Source of the DNA: Thinopyrum elongatum | Taxonomy: Eukaryota; Streptophyta; Magnoliopsida; Poales; Poaceae | NCBI GenBank assembly: GCA_011799875.1 | Contig: CM022297.1 | Coordinates: forward strand, 442,233,292-442,297,291 | DNA: 64,000 nt | Direction: 5' to 3' | In this document: positions 1-10,869 of the stretch, one piece after another | Numbering within the stretch: position 1 is the stretch's first letter | Layout: the number at the start of each line of letters is the position of its first letter | Notes under the pieces: generated by a model | Told to the model about the DNA's origin: nothing | Databases searched by the model: none | The model's input: only the letters and a program-made list of their open reading frames with translations | Translations under genes and position numbers: made by a program

Positions 1-1702
1 TGAGATCTTGCTGGCCCACAGGTCAGTGACTCGGGCGAGCAAATATAAAGAGCGACGCGGCCAAGGGGTAAATAGTGCTATCCCCTTTTCCCCCTTTCAC
101 CTTGTGTTGACACATGAACACGTCACGTGTACGCTTGACGCCGGGGGTGATGCACCGCAGCTCACGTCGAAGGAGACCCGACCGACAGCGCGATACGCAA
201 GAGAGTCGGCGGGCGCTTTTGCAGACCCGAAACCCCACACGCCCGGGAGGGACCCCGTCAGGGAGTGCGGTGGCTATGAGCTGCCCTAGGTCGATTCACT
301 CGCCCCTAGAGCCTTGGGATTCGCAGCTCTCAAACTCGAGGAACAGCGAAGAACGAGAGAGAAAAACGATGGAGGGATAAAAACGTAGATGAAAAAGTAG
401 TATATTGATTTGTTCGATTGTGTGTTGTTCAATCGGCCTTCACCCCCAACATATATGAGGTGGATGGACTTCCCGTACAAGCAAATGATTCATCTAGGCT
501 TTCCTTACACAAAAAATTACATCAAATCACATCCTAGAGTCCTAGTTCTAGTTCAACTCGGATTCAGTCTTAATCTGGCTCATATTTCTGTTTTGCTGCT
601 TGCGCGGGCCGTAGAACTTGCATATGTCCTCTGATTAAAATGGCACAAGCATCGAATTTGTGCGCATCGATGAGACGAACAACTCTTGTGTTGATCACTT
701 TTCCAAACAAGGCCATCTTGAGTAGTCTATGAGGTCATCTTTACCTTCCACTCGGACTCGGTCTTTGCACCTGACTGTACTGTCCGAGTCTTGTAGCGAC
801 TTTGCAGGCCATACACTATCTCAGATGATGATGAGTCCAGAAGCAAAGTTGACCGTTTCGATGATACGCACAACTTCCGTGTTGAACACTTTTCCATCCG
901 AAACCATCCAAATAACCTTTTAGCCATATTTTCAGCTTCTGGTCGGAGCACTCGGATCTGAATCTCTCCACTCGGATGTTAGAGTCTTTCACTCGGATCG
1001 CCCGACTAGACTTCTTCACTCGGATGGCAACTTTCACTCGTATGACCATTTTTTCACTCAGATGATTATATTTTCACTCGGACGACAATCATTTGCTCGA
1101 ACGACAAGCTTTCACTCGGATTGTAAGCTTTTCACTCGGATTTCCCGACTGAAAACACAACCTGATCTTGTTTTGCCTCCACAGGTTGCATACTACCCTG
1201 GATCAAGACAATTTATATATGAAAATCGACCGACTCAACAAGACGAAACTTTCTCCTGTTGAACATTTTCCTATTCAAGGCTGTCTTGAGGGCCGAATTG
1301 CTCACGCACTGCACCAGACACACATCAACATGTGTCTGGTGTCAAGCGTAATATTTTGGTCTTTGGTCGGGCTGGATCGTATTGAGTGTAACTTTTGCAT
1401 ATGAACTCGGATTGAGATGATTTATATATCAAAATCAATTGCCTCAACGAGACGAAGATAATTCCTTTAGGGCACTCCTTCATCTGAGGTCATCTTGGAG
1501 GCGCAATCAGCCAAATCAGCACTCAAAACACAAAATCTTGATACTTCAAGCATTGTTTCGGCCCTTGATATGAGGTCGGATGGTGATGACCTAAACGTCA
1601 AAGTTGTTCCACTTGACAATGCGAAACTTTCTCATATTTAAAACATTTTCATTTAGGGCCATCTTATTTGCGTTTGTACCGTGCCAAAATGTGGTGTCAA
1701 CA
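1..1702 (-). repeat. Possible LTR end at the left of Gyp-A
   Basis: On the minus strand a TGTTGACACC terminus begins at 1702, just 69 bp upstream of the antisense-gene ATG. It reads away into LTR-like, non-coding DNA, with a TATA-like TTTATATTT near 47-56. No second LTR copy and no other end are visible, so the LTR may run out of the window on the left. In Gyp-B the comparable distance from antisense ATG to LTR is about 540 bp, so this could instead be an unrelated LTR abutting Gyp-A. There is no convincing gene in this stretch. Confidence 0.4.
940..1150. repeat. Degenerate CACTCGGAT short repeats
   Basis: The motif CACTCGGAT or close variants recurs about ten times at irregular 15-30 bp spacing. 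It lies inside the LTR-like segment. It is AT-rich between motifs and has no coding potential. It may be decayed minisatellite or LTR regulatory repeats. Confidence 0.6.
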
Positions 1703-1770
1703 CCTTGCCTGTCCACATCTTCCGCCCCTGCGCCGTGCCGCCCTGCTTGGCTTTGACGACGACCGCGGAG

Positions 1771-3651
1771 ATGGCGAAGGACAAGACGGAGCAGCTAGAG
1801 TGTGCCAAGAAGGTCGCCAAGGGGAAGAAGGCATCAAGCTCTCGGGCCGCGTTGCCACCGGGCTGGATCGAGGGCGATTGGTTGCCCTCGACGGTCACGA
1901 CAGAGGACCTCGACAGACTCACATCCGACGGCTTGCTGGTCCCTAGATCTTGGAGGTTTCCGGAGGGGGAGGTCGAGCCCGCGCCGCACCCTGGAGCGGG
2001 TCCTCCTCCTCACTCACGTGGAGAGAGGTTTTTCCTTGCCTCCTCATCCATTTTTTCGTGGTTTCCTGAATTTCTTCGGTGCGTAAATCCACCATCTTCC
2101 CTCGAATGCCATATCATACCTTGCTGCCGTCGTCTCGAAGTGTGAAAACTTCTTGGGTTGTCACCCCCACTGGGGGCTATTCAGACACATCTTCACATGC
2201 CGCTCTCAGTCGGTTAAGAAAGCGAATCTGAGTGATGCGAGGACCCACGTTATCTAGATGTGTGGGGGTTTAGATGTCCAGATGAGAGGTAGAAGTGTCT
2301 TCCCTTCCATGACCTTCCCCGAGTCAGTTAGGGGTTGGTAGTCGACCTGGTTCTATTGCAATGACGTTCCGACCCCTGGTTCATCGATTGGCCTTCCCCC
2401 TTTCTCGTTGGCGAGACTCAGTGCTCCTCGCTCACTGACTGTGGATGAGGAGGAGAAAGCTGAGGTGGGGATCTTGGTAGAAGCTGTAGTTGAGTTGATT
2501 CGGGGCGGGGTGACAGGCTTGGATCTGTTGGAGGTGTTCCTCAATCGACGGATCCAGCCTCTGCAAGCACGCGACCACCCCATGTGGCTGTATTCGGGTC
2601 CAGACGACTCCGCTCGGACCCATCCAGAGGAAGTCAAGGAAGAGACCGTGATGCAATGGCTTAGGAGCATCACTGGAGCTCGTGACAATCTGCGTGGATC
2701 CAAGCGGGTTCTACCTTTCGATGCCGAGCATCCTCCAGGGGAGGTGAGACATAACTTGTCGAGTGTTTTACTTTTTGTTTCCAATATGCCACTGTATTGA
2801 GTACCGACTGACTTTCAAATTTGTGTCCTGCAGGCATTCACGAAGATGTTTCTGCCTGTGCCGAATGGAGAACAGCTCATTGAAGGAATGGAGAGTGAGG
2901 GTGGCAGTGCTGATATCGATTATGGTGACGACAGCGAGGGTAGCAGTGATGACTCGGAGGAGAGTGAATAAGTCGAGTCCCCTCCGCGCACCGAGCGTCG
3001 ATCCAAATAGACCCAAGATCCGGCGGCCAGCCGGGGTAAGGCCGTGGTGTCGAGTGTCAGGAACCCAAAACGCACTCGGACTGCAATGCCTGACCCGACT
3101 GAGAAGTCTGCAAAATAGCCCAAGGTCGCACGAGCGAAACCTCGGAAGGCTCTCCCCAGAATCAAGGTCTCGGTGCCTATCGCCTCGACGTGAGTGCTCT
3201 TCTTTTTCTCTTTCTTTCTTACTGCTGTAGAACTTCGTGCCTTTGCTGACCGAGTGAACATTATGTGCCAGAGCTGCTACTTCGATAACGTCTCCCATGT
3301 GGGTTGATGAGGAGCATGCGGAGGCGGACACTGCTGACGCGGCCACCTCTCGGCGAGGTACAAGAATTTTACACTCTATTCCATTTCATTGATTGATTCG
3401 ACGATTGAATGAGCTGTTGTTGTTGAATGACTGCAGAGCCAACAGACATCATTCACCTTGCTGACGACGACAAAGACGAGCTTTCGAAGGGTGCGGGTGA
3501 TGAAGGTATGACCTCGAGCACTCCCCGCAGCTTCACTCGGAAAGTGCCGTCGAGCAGAACACCCCGAGTACCGCCTGCTGCTACACCTCAGGAGCCTGGT
3601 GGTTCATCTCAAGCTAGCGCTATCTCAACTGCTCCACTGTCAACTACTTCG
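1771..3651 (+). pseudogene. Antisense gene of Gyp-A, 5' half (PF04195-like)
   Basis: This gene runs opposite to Gyp-A's pol. Exon 1 (1771-2743) starts with a Lys/Ala-rich leader, then LPPGWIEGDW, and contains the family hallmark RRIQPLQARDHPMWLYSG near 2548-2600. Exons 2834-3189, 3272-3357 and 3435-3651 follow with GT-AG borders. They are acidic (DDSEGSSDDSEESE), then basic and Pro-rich. Exon 1 has frameshifts near 1990 and 2080-2110 and stops, so it is not functional. Exon 4 is interrupted at 3651 by Gyp-F and resumes at 27216. Proteins of this type are annotated as 'putative gypsy type transposon' (PF04195). Their biochemical role is unknown to me. Confidence 0.8.
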
Positions 3652-3656
3652 CCTTT

Positions 3657-4811
3657 TGTCGGAGTAAATGACCACGGGTAGCCCCATCAGCTCCCTTTGG
3701 TATTTCAAGACATCGGGGCAGGCTGCGCCCCTCAAACATCAAGGACAGAGGGCCGCCTTCTTGAGGCCGGCTGGTCCAAGCAGCCGGTTGCCAGGAGGCG
3801 GTGGAGTCCACAAGACGGCCATGAAGTGGGCCAACTCCTAGCAGGTGGCCTCCTGGGAAGCCGAGTCCTAGCAGGCGGCCCCTCGCGCCCTCAAAGTCAG
3901 CGCCAACATAAACATGATGAGACAGGGCATGGCTACAGTACAGGCCTGCCACCCCCGAATCCAGGGCAAGACGTGGCCACAGTACAGGGTACCAAGCAGG
4001 CATCCTGCGCCCAACGCAGGACTGTTGCCATGCCGCTCATGACATCACCCATGGCAGAGGAAGCCATGCTCCCGCGACGGGCGGCCAGTACGGCCCGCAG
4101 GCGGCGGGCCCTACTTGTCCGTGACAAGCCAGAAGGCAGCGAGCCCAAACCAGTCGGCTCAGTGGGAGGTCGGCTCCTAACAGGCGGCCCTCCTCCTCCC
4201 TTGAAGTCTGTGCGCCATTAACCAGATACGACGGGGTATGGCTACAGTGAGCCCCCGCCAGGCGGCGGGACTGTATCCGCGCTCCCCCTGATGAGGCCTT
4301 CGTCATCAGGGGCAATGCTACAGCATAAAGCAGTCAACACGGCCCGTAGACGGCGGGACCCACCTGTCGGCTGAGATCGCGGCAGTCGGCGGGCCCACCA
4401 GGCGGCGGGCCCCGTCGGTCGGCGGAGAAGCCGGCGACCAGTGACGCTGACTGCCGGGCCCCGCATCTGGCCAGATTACCGTTGTACCCCTGGGGGGTAG
4501 GCTTATATAAACCCCCCAGGTCACCCCATGCAAGGGGTTGGCACTTTGGAGTAGAGCTAGCCTTGCCCTTCTTCCTCCTCTAGCAAAACAGCTCAAGGAG
4601 CAAGCTTGTAGCAACCTGTTGAGGTAGTGATCATGCGGAGACCCCGCAAAGCAGGATTAGGGGTGTTATCTCCTAGGAGAGCCCCGAACCTGGGTAAGAT
4701 TCGCAAGCGTACGCGGTCTCGCTCACTCTCGCTTCTAGAGCCCGGTGACGTACTTTTGTCCCCATCCACGATAAGCCACCCCCTGGCATATGTCGCATGA
4801 TATCCCCGACA
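3657..4811 (+). repeat. 5' LTR of Gyp-F
   Basis: This is a 1155-bp LTR with TGTC/GACA ends. It aligns end to end with 26004-27210 except for a 52-bp gap after 4548 (sequence present at about 26895-26946), with a TGG microhomology at the break. 1155 plus 52 equals the 1207 bp of the other LTR, so there is no other net indel. It carries a TATA box at 4504-4511. Confidence 0.95.
4504..4511 (+). promoter_or_regulatory. TATA box of Gyp-F 5' LTR
   Basis: TATATAAA lies in GC-rich LTR DNA and is repeated at the matching place in the other LTR (26851-26858). It probably marks the U3/R promoter of the sense transcript. Confidence 0.75.
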
Positions 4812-4831
4812 TTTGGCGCCCACCGTGGTGC
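4812..4831 (+). other. Primer-binding site of Gyp-F
   Basis: TTTGGCGCCCACCGTGG directly follows the LTR end. The same TTGGCGCCCACC core follows the Gyp-B LTR at 33705. The tRNA was not identified. Confidence 0.75.
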
Positions 4832-6060
4832 TAGGTGCACCGTCGTCCGGAAACACGTTCTGGACGGGAACCCTCTTCCTCCCTGGCGAGCGCAGCCAGC
4901 CCGGCATGCCCGACTGCGTTTGCGCCGACACACTACACGGCATGGAAGTTGTTTGCACCGCAAGCAGCCTCGCTGATCTCATCGGCGGGATCCGCCTCTT
5001 CGATGAGCCCGCACTCGATGCGGGCGCAGCTAGCTCCGAGAGCTGCCTCGTCGATCTCCTCGGCAAGCTTCACATCGCCGACGAGCCAGTCTCCGACCCG
5101 GAGTCCATTGGCTCCAGCGACCTACTCGTCGACATGGTCATCGACGCCGATGTCGCACTTCCTGATGCCTTCCCCGGTGACGTGGTGACCTTCGACGACC
5201 CACTTCCTGCTGCAGACAGCAGCGCCAGCACTAGCACCGTCACTGAAGTGCTGGTCATCAGCCACGATGGAACCTTCAACCAGGCCAGCCGGGACCCGTT
5301 GCAAGCGGCAATGCGGGACCTGTCCGCTCCCGTAGCGCCCGGTGCGAGCGGTGAAACGCTGGAAGCATGCCGTATCGCACTTCTCGACAGCGCCAACAAG
5401 TTGGCGGCCATGAGACGCCTCACCGAGGCTTACCACCGCGAGATCGACCGCGCCGTCTGCGGCACACCGGCTGCTGGCGAACCCAGCCATGTGGGCACGG
5501 TCCGGCAGCGCGGCGCCGCCATCGCCAGCATGTTGGGGGCCGACCGCCCGGTCTACGCCACGCCCATGGAGAACTTGCGCGTCGCCCAGGCAGCGGCAGA
5601 TGAGCTGGACCGCCTGGAGGGCGATGAGCGTCGCTGCATGACGGTGCGCGTCCAACAGCTCATCGACGCGGCCGCCGCGCAGCAAGAAGCTGGCCGCCGC
5701 ATGGTGGAACCCGGCCTACAGGCTGGGAACCTTCCCCCTCGCCGAGAGCATGGCGCGACCTCCCGGACGCCGACAGCCAGCGCCCGCAACTGAGGAGACC
5801 CAGAGCCGGTTGCTAGCCGCAGTCGCACCCGCATCTCCATCGAGCGCGACCAAGACGGCCGCCCATGAGCAGTAGAACAGCGGGACGGTCGTTAGCCCCC
5901 TCCCCCGCGCAGGGAGAGGCGCGCCTCTCCGCCGCTTGTTGGGCATCCGACTCTAGGGCGCCGGCTGGGCCCCCGCGAAGGAGTCGGAGAGAACGACGCC
6001 CGCAACCGGATCAACCGCTTGGCTCGGTCCCTGGCGTTGGAAGAAGAAGATGCAATCGGC
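4813..6060 (+). pseudogene. gag remnant of Gyp-F
   Basis: An open frame at 4813-5793 probably starts at Met 4906. It encodes an acidic, low-complexity gag N-terminal region, followed by helical segments (around residues 180-300) rich in Ala, Glu and Arg. After 5793 the frame breaks. A basic stretch and a segment reading RINRLARSLALEEEDAI in another frame are still gag-like. The sequence then jumps near 6055 straight into RNase H. The capsid core, zinc knuckle, protease and reverse transcriptase are missing. No catalytic motif is present. Identification rests on position after the primer-binding site. Confidence 0.65.
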
Positions 6061-8647
6061 CGCTTCGGCTGCCAAGGAGCCCATGCTTCTCTACATCGCC
6101 GCCACCAGCCGGGTGGTCAGTACAGTTATGGTGGTAGAGCGCCAAGAGGACGGCAAGGCACAGCCGGTCCAGAGGCCCGTCTACTACTTGAGTGAGGTGC
6201 TGTCAGCTTCCAAGCAGAACTACCCTCACTACCAAAAGTTGTGCTATGGCGTGCATTTTGCCACCAAGAAGCTCAAACCATACTTTCAAGAGCATCCCAT
6301 CACGGTCGTCTGCACCGCCCCGCTTGCGGAGATCATAGGCAGCAGAGACGCATCGGGCCGAGTGGCCAAGTGGGCCATCGAGCTGGCCCCCTACACCATC
6401 TTCTACCAGCCTCGCGCCGCCATCAAGTCCCAAGCACTAGCCGACTTCCTCATCGACTGGGCCGAGACCCAGTACCTGCCGCCAGCTCCAAACTCCACTC
6501 ATTGGCGGATGCACTTTGATGGCTCGAGGATGCGCACCGGTTTGGGGGCCGGCGTCGTCCTCGCCTCTCCCAAAGGCGACAAGCTCAGATACACGCTGCA
6601 AATCCACTTTGCCACCTCCAACAACGTGGCCGAGTACGAGGCTCTAGTACACGGACTCCGGCTGGCCAAGGAGATTGGCATCCGCCGGATTCTGTGCTAC
6701 GGCGATTCGGACTTGGTGGTCCAACAGTCATCTGGCGACTGGGACGCCAAGGATGCAAATATGGCGAGCTACCGCTTCCTCGTCCAGTAGATCAGCGGAT
6801 ATTTTGATGGGTGCGAATTCCTTCACGTGCCACGGGCCGACAACGAGCAAGCAGATGCCCTGGCACGGATCGGCTCCACCAGGCAAGCCATACCAGCCGG
6901 CGTGTCCCTTCAGTGCCTCCGCAAGCCATCTATCAAGCCTTCCCCAGAATCAGAATCCATCTTCGTGCCGTCTGCTCCCGAAGCAGTCGGATCCGACTCA
7001 GAGGCTGCAGCAGCCGGCCCAGGGACTTCGGCAAGCGGCACGGGGACTGCAGCAGTCGCACCCGGCCCGGGGACTTTGCAACCCGGCCCAGGGGCTGCAG
7101 CAGCCGGCCCGGGAAGTTCGGCAGGCGGCACGGGGACTGCAGCAGTCGCACCCGGCCCGGGGACTTCGCAACCCGGCCCGGGGGCTGCGGTAGCCGTCCC
7201 GGGGACTGCGGCAGCCGCACCCAGCCCAGGGACTCTACAACCCAGCCCGGGGGCTGCAACGGCCGTCCCGGGGACTTCAACAACGCAGCAAGACACGGCC
7301 GACTCCACCCCGCCACCTCCCAACCCAACCGCCCTAGTTTGAGTGGCAGTAATGACACTGGATGAAGTCAAAGCACCATCATGGGCGCAACCCATCCTCA
7401 ACTTTCTGGTAAGCGGAGAGCTGCCAGTTGATGAGATCTCGGCCCGGCAGGTGCAACGCCGGGCAGGAGCTTACACGATAGTAAACAGAGAGCTTGTCAG
7501 GCGCAGCGTGACCGACCTTTTCCAATGCTGCGTCGAACCAGACAAAGGCAAGGCAATCCTTAGAGACATACACCAAGGCGAGTGCGGCCACCACGCGGCC
7601 TCCAGATCCCTTGTCGCCAAAGCTTTCCGCCATGGTTTCTTCTGGCCGACTGCTTTGGAGGATGCCAAGGATCTGGTCAAGAAATGCAAGGGGTGCCAAA
7701 AATTCAGCTCCAAGCAACATCTGCCGGATTCTGCACTCAAGACCATCCCCCTTACCTGGCCCTTTGCCGTCTGGGGGTTGGACATGGTGGGCCCATTCAA
7801 GACAGCACGCGGTGGCATGACCCATCTGCTTGTCGCCGTGGACAAATTCACCAAGTGGATTGAAGCAAAACCAATCAAGAAACTAAATGGTCCGACTGCT
7901 GTGACCTTCATTGCAGATATCACCGTCCGGTATGGTGTACCACACAGCATCATCACCGACAATGGCACTAACTTTGCCAAAGGCGCCTTGGCCCGTTTCT
8001 GCGCGACTCAGGGCATCTGACTGGACTTAGCGTCCGTTGCCCATCCGCAGTGAAACGGCCAAGTAGAACGAGCAAACGGCCTCATCTTATCCGGCATCAA
8101 ACCCCGACTGGTCGAGCCGCTGGAGCGCTTGGCCGGCTGCTGGATCGACGAGTTGCCGGCCGTCCTCTGGAGCCTCCACACCACTCCGAACAGATCAACC
8201 GGTTTCACTCCCTTCTTCCTCGTGTACGGGGCCGAGGTCGTCATCCCAACTGACATCGAGTTCGACTCGCCTCGCGTCACCATGTACACGGAGGCGGAGA
8301 CGAAGGAAGCACGAGAAGACGGCATCGATTTGCTGGAAGAAGGCCGACTGTTAGCACTCAGCCGGTCCGCCATCTACCAGCAGAACCCACGCCGCTACTA
8401 CAGTCGGAAGGTCAAGCCACGATCCTTCCAAGAGGGAGACCTTGTGCTCCGGCTGATCCAGTGAACAGCTGGCCAGCACAAGCTCTCGGCACCTTGGGAA
8501 GGCCCCTTCATCATCAGCAAAGCCTTGGGCAATGACTCCTATTACCTCATCGGCGCGTAGAAGCCCAGGGCGCGCAAAAGGGACGATCCCGGCAAGGAAA
8601 CAGAGCGCCCATGGAACGCAAATCTCCTCCGAAGATTTTACAGTTAA
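6050..8647 (+). pseudogene. Truncated pol of Gyp-F: RNase H plus integrase
   Basis: The reading frame is unbroken by indels for 866 codons but has six internal stops: 6788 TAG, 7340 TGA, 8018 TGA, 8051 TGA, 8462 TGA and 8558 TAG. RNase H at 6060-6880 includes MHFDGSRM, a YEALVHGLRLA helix and YGDSDLVV, so the acidic residues are in place. A long Pro/Gly/Ala linker (6960-7340) follows. Integrase has the zinc-binding H...H and CKGC pattern (7565-7700), then the DDE residues in GLDMVGP, ITDNGT and NGQVERAN. The natural end FYS-stop is at 8645-8647. Most of the stops could come from CAG or CGA by C-to-T change. Confidence 0.9.
7037..7300 (+). repeat. 90-bp in-frame repeat encoding a Pro/Gly/Ala linker
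   Basis: Units start at 7037 and 7127, exactly 90 bp apart, and a decayed third starts near 7217. Each unit is built from shorter GGGGACT/CCCGGCCC pieces. The translation is rich in PGPGT and PGPGAAAAGPG. Because 90 bp is 30 codons, the repeat lengthens the protein without shifting the frame. It lies between RNase H and the integrase zinc domain. Confidence 0.85.
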
Positions 8648-9375
8648 ATACAGTATGTACCACGCTACCTTTTGTACTAAGGGCAAATGCACCGGGTCCC
8701 TCGAGGAGCACTCGAGGGCTACCTTTCTTATCTATATGATAAGTTTCATGCCTGTGAGTATGTTATTTCATTCCTCCGCACGGCACCGGGTCCGACCAGT
8801 CGGCCCGAGGGCTTGCCGCCTTGTACTATGTTGGCTCTACCTACAGTCGGACAAGTAGTGTGCCGGCATCTAAGCCCACCCTTGCCATAAGCCGCAGCTC
8901 GCAGAGCGGCTGTCTGGCAGGCAAGAGTCAAAGGCAGGAAATGGTGCTCACATGAAAAATGGCTAAGGACGAAAGCACCCACATAGGCCAAGTCGGCTCC
9001 TCGCCTAGCCGTCCGGTTGCTGAGCAGCCGGCCGGCCGGCTTCTCACTTAAATTGCTACGTTCTAAGCGGCCAAAGTACTTGTCTTCCAAAATGGTCAAG
9101 TACTTGACCCGGCCAGTAGACCGAAGAATGGCTATCTGGCCGGCAAGGCGGTAGCCAAGGGAAAGTGGCAAAGGAAAAAGCCAAAAGAACAGAAAGCAAG
9201 ACAAGTCAGAGCTCGGCGAAGCACATCTTGTGCGAGAATTAAATCACATAGCAAGAGGCCCTCGGCCAGCATTCAACAAAGTTTGAATACACCCCCAGCG
9301 GGTGGAACTGCGTGAATTTAACAAAGTTTGTTCTAAAGATTACCAAAGCAGAAAAAGATAAGATAAGTTGGCAGC
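8648..9375. other. Non-coding spacer between pol and the antisense gene of Gyp-F
   Basis: No gene is seen here. A short perfect hairpin lies at 8698-8718 (CCCTCGAG, loop GAGCA, CTCGAGGG), 50 bp after the pol stop. GC-rich tracts with CCGGCCGGCC follow around 9030. Unlike A and B, there is no 72-73 bp minisatellite here. Confidence 0.6.
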
Positions 9376-10555
9376 CTAGGCCAAAGGAGCAACAGGCGAG
9401 TCTGGCTGGTTGGTGGAGTCGGCGGCGCCAGCTGGTGGAGTGGCCGTCTGGCGAGTCTCGGCTTGGTCGCCTTCAGCAGCAGTCGGTGCACTCGCACGTG
9501 GCTCGTTGCTCGAGGCCTGATCAAGCTGAGGCTGGGCGTCCGCTCCGCCCTCCGGTGCGTCGCCTTCACCATCCTCATCTTCCTCGTCCTCGCCTTCATC
9601 GCTTGAGGCGATTTGTTCCGCCGAGTCCTCGTCGTCATCCGGGTTCAGCCCGAACCAGTCCATCGGCACCTCGGCACCCTCCTCGTCCAGCTCGGGGAAG
9701 AAGACGCTGGTGTCGGTGTACTCGGCGATCACCACCGCACAATGGGTGAGCGCAGGCCCCGCTGCCACCAACTCTTCCATGGCCTCCTGCCGGAACGTGG
9801 CCAACTGGGCTAGGTCCAGCCCAGGATACCACGCCTTGACGAACTCTAAGGCTCTTCGGGCGCCTGCCCGGGCGGAGGAGCCCCTCCAAGCCTCGAAGCG
9901 GCCGATTGCCACCTCCAACCACTCGACGGTCCGACCGGGGGTGCATGGAGCTTGGCCGCCTGGCCAGAGGGCAGAAACCAGCTGAGACCCGGCACGCTGA
10001 AGGCGGTGGAGCAGACGGTGAATCGGCTACAAACGCGTCCTGACGGCCAGGAGCTGCTCGTTCATGTTCCGAGGCGCGTCGGGCGGGATCTCCACTCCTT
10101 CCCTCCTACGCCGGTCACGCCGCGCCTCGATGGCCTGGCTGACGGCGACGGCGTGGCCAGGAAAGAAGTCTACGCAAAAGAAAAACAAAGATCAGAAGCC
10201 GACTCCCGATGCAGTCGGCAGCTATTCCAAAGAAAGAAGTTTACCGTCGATCATGTCCTCAATCTCGCCGTAGCCAATGACGAGGATCGCCTCCTTCTCG
10301 GCCCACTTTGAGCGTTCGATCTGAAACTCGGCCTGAAGGGCGCCTTCCGCCTCCTTGAGCTTCTGGAGCTCTGCCTTGTGCTGGTCCGCCTAGTTCGCCA
10401 ACTTCTTGGCCAGACAGTCGCGCTCCTCCTCCTTGACGCGCAGCTCGGTCTGGACTTCGCCCAGATGCTCCTGCAGTGTGGCGTTGGCTCCTGCAAAAAT
10501 GAGAAAGAGAGGACAACCAACAACGATGACCAAAAAAGAAAAGTGGTTGCCAGAA

Positions 10556-10631
10556 GATCCGGGCCCGACTGCTCAGCAGTCGGCCCGAATCTCGGGGGCT
10601 ACACCAAGCAGGTGCGCTGACGCGCCCCCGT
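10556..10631 (-). other. Two-hairpin intron module, Gyp-F copy ii
   Basis: It lies in the intron 10491-10654. On the gene strand hairpin 1 is GGGGGCGC...GCGCACC, the linker is GGTGTAGCCCCCGAG, and hairpin 2 pairs GAUUCGGGCCGACUGCU with AGCAGUCGGGCCCGGAUC. Hairpin 2 has 17 pairs, one U-G pair and one bulged G. Confidence 0.7.
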
Positions 10632-10795
10632 GAGGAAGTAGACAGAATGCTCACGCCGGCTTTCGGTGAGGTCGGCGGTCCGCTTAGCCAACTCCTGGAC
10701 CTGGGAGTTGAAGGCGGCTGCGCAGATGCTGTGGTAGTCCTGCAACGAAGACAAAAGAAGAGAAAGCAAGTTAGCACTCGGAACCTACCTTAAAT

Positions 10796-10869
10796 TTCCG
10801 AGCCGCCTACTCAGCAGCCGGCTCGGAACTCGGGGGCTACACCCAGTGGGTGCGCTGGCGCGCCCCCAC
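10796..10869 (-). other. Two-hairpin intron module, Gyp-F copy i
   Basis: It lies in the intron 10740-10910. Hairpin 1 is GUGGGGGCGC with GCGCACCCAC. The linker is GGTGTAGCCCCCGAG. Hairpin 2 is UUCCGAGCCG with CGGCUCGGAA, a perfect 10-bp stem. Confidence 0.7.

Noticed and set aside
8..634. Several open frames of 60-90 aa on both strands
   Set aside because: They overlap each other in different frames, lack motifs and lie in LTR-like DNA.
9312..9749. 145-aa plus-strand frame rich in Arg and Pro
   Set aside because: It is the reverse shadow of the acidic last exon of the Gyp-F antisense gene (9376-10169).
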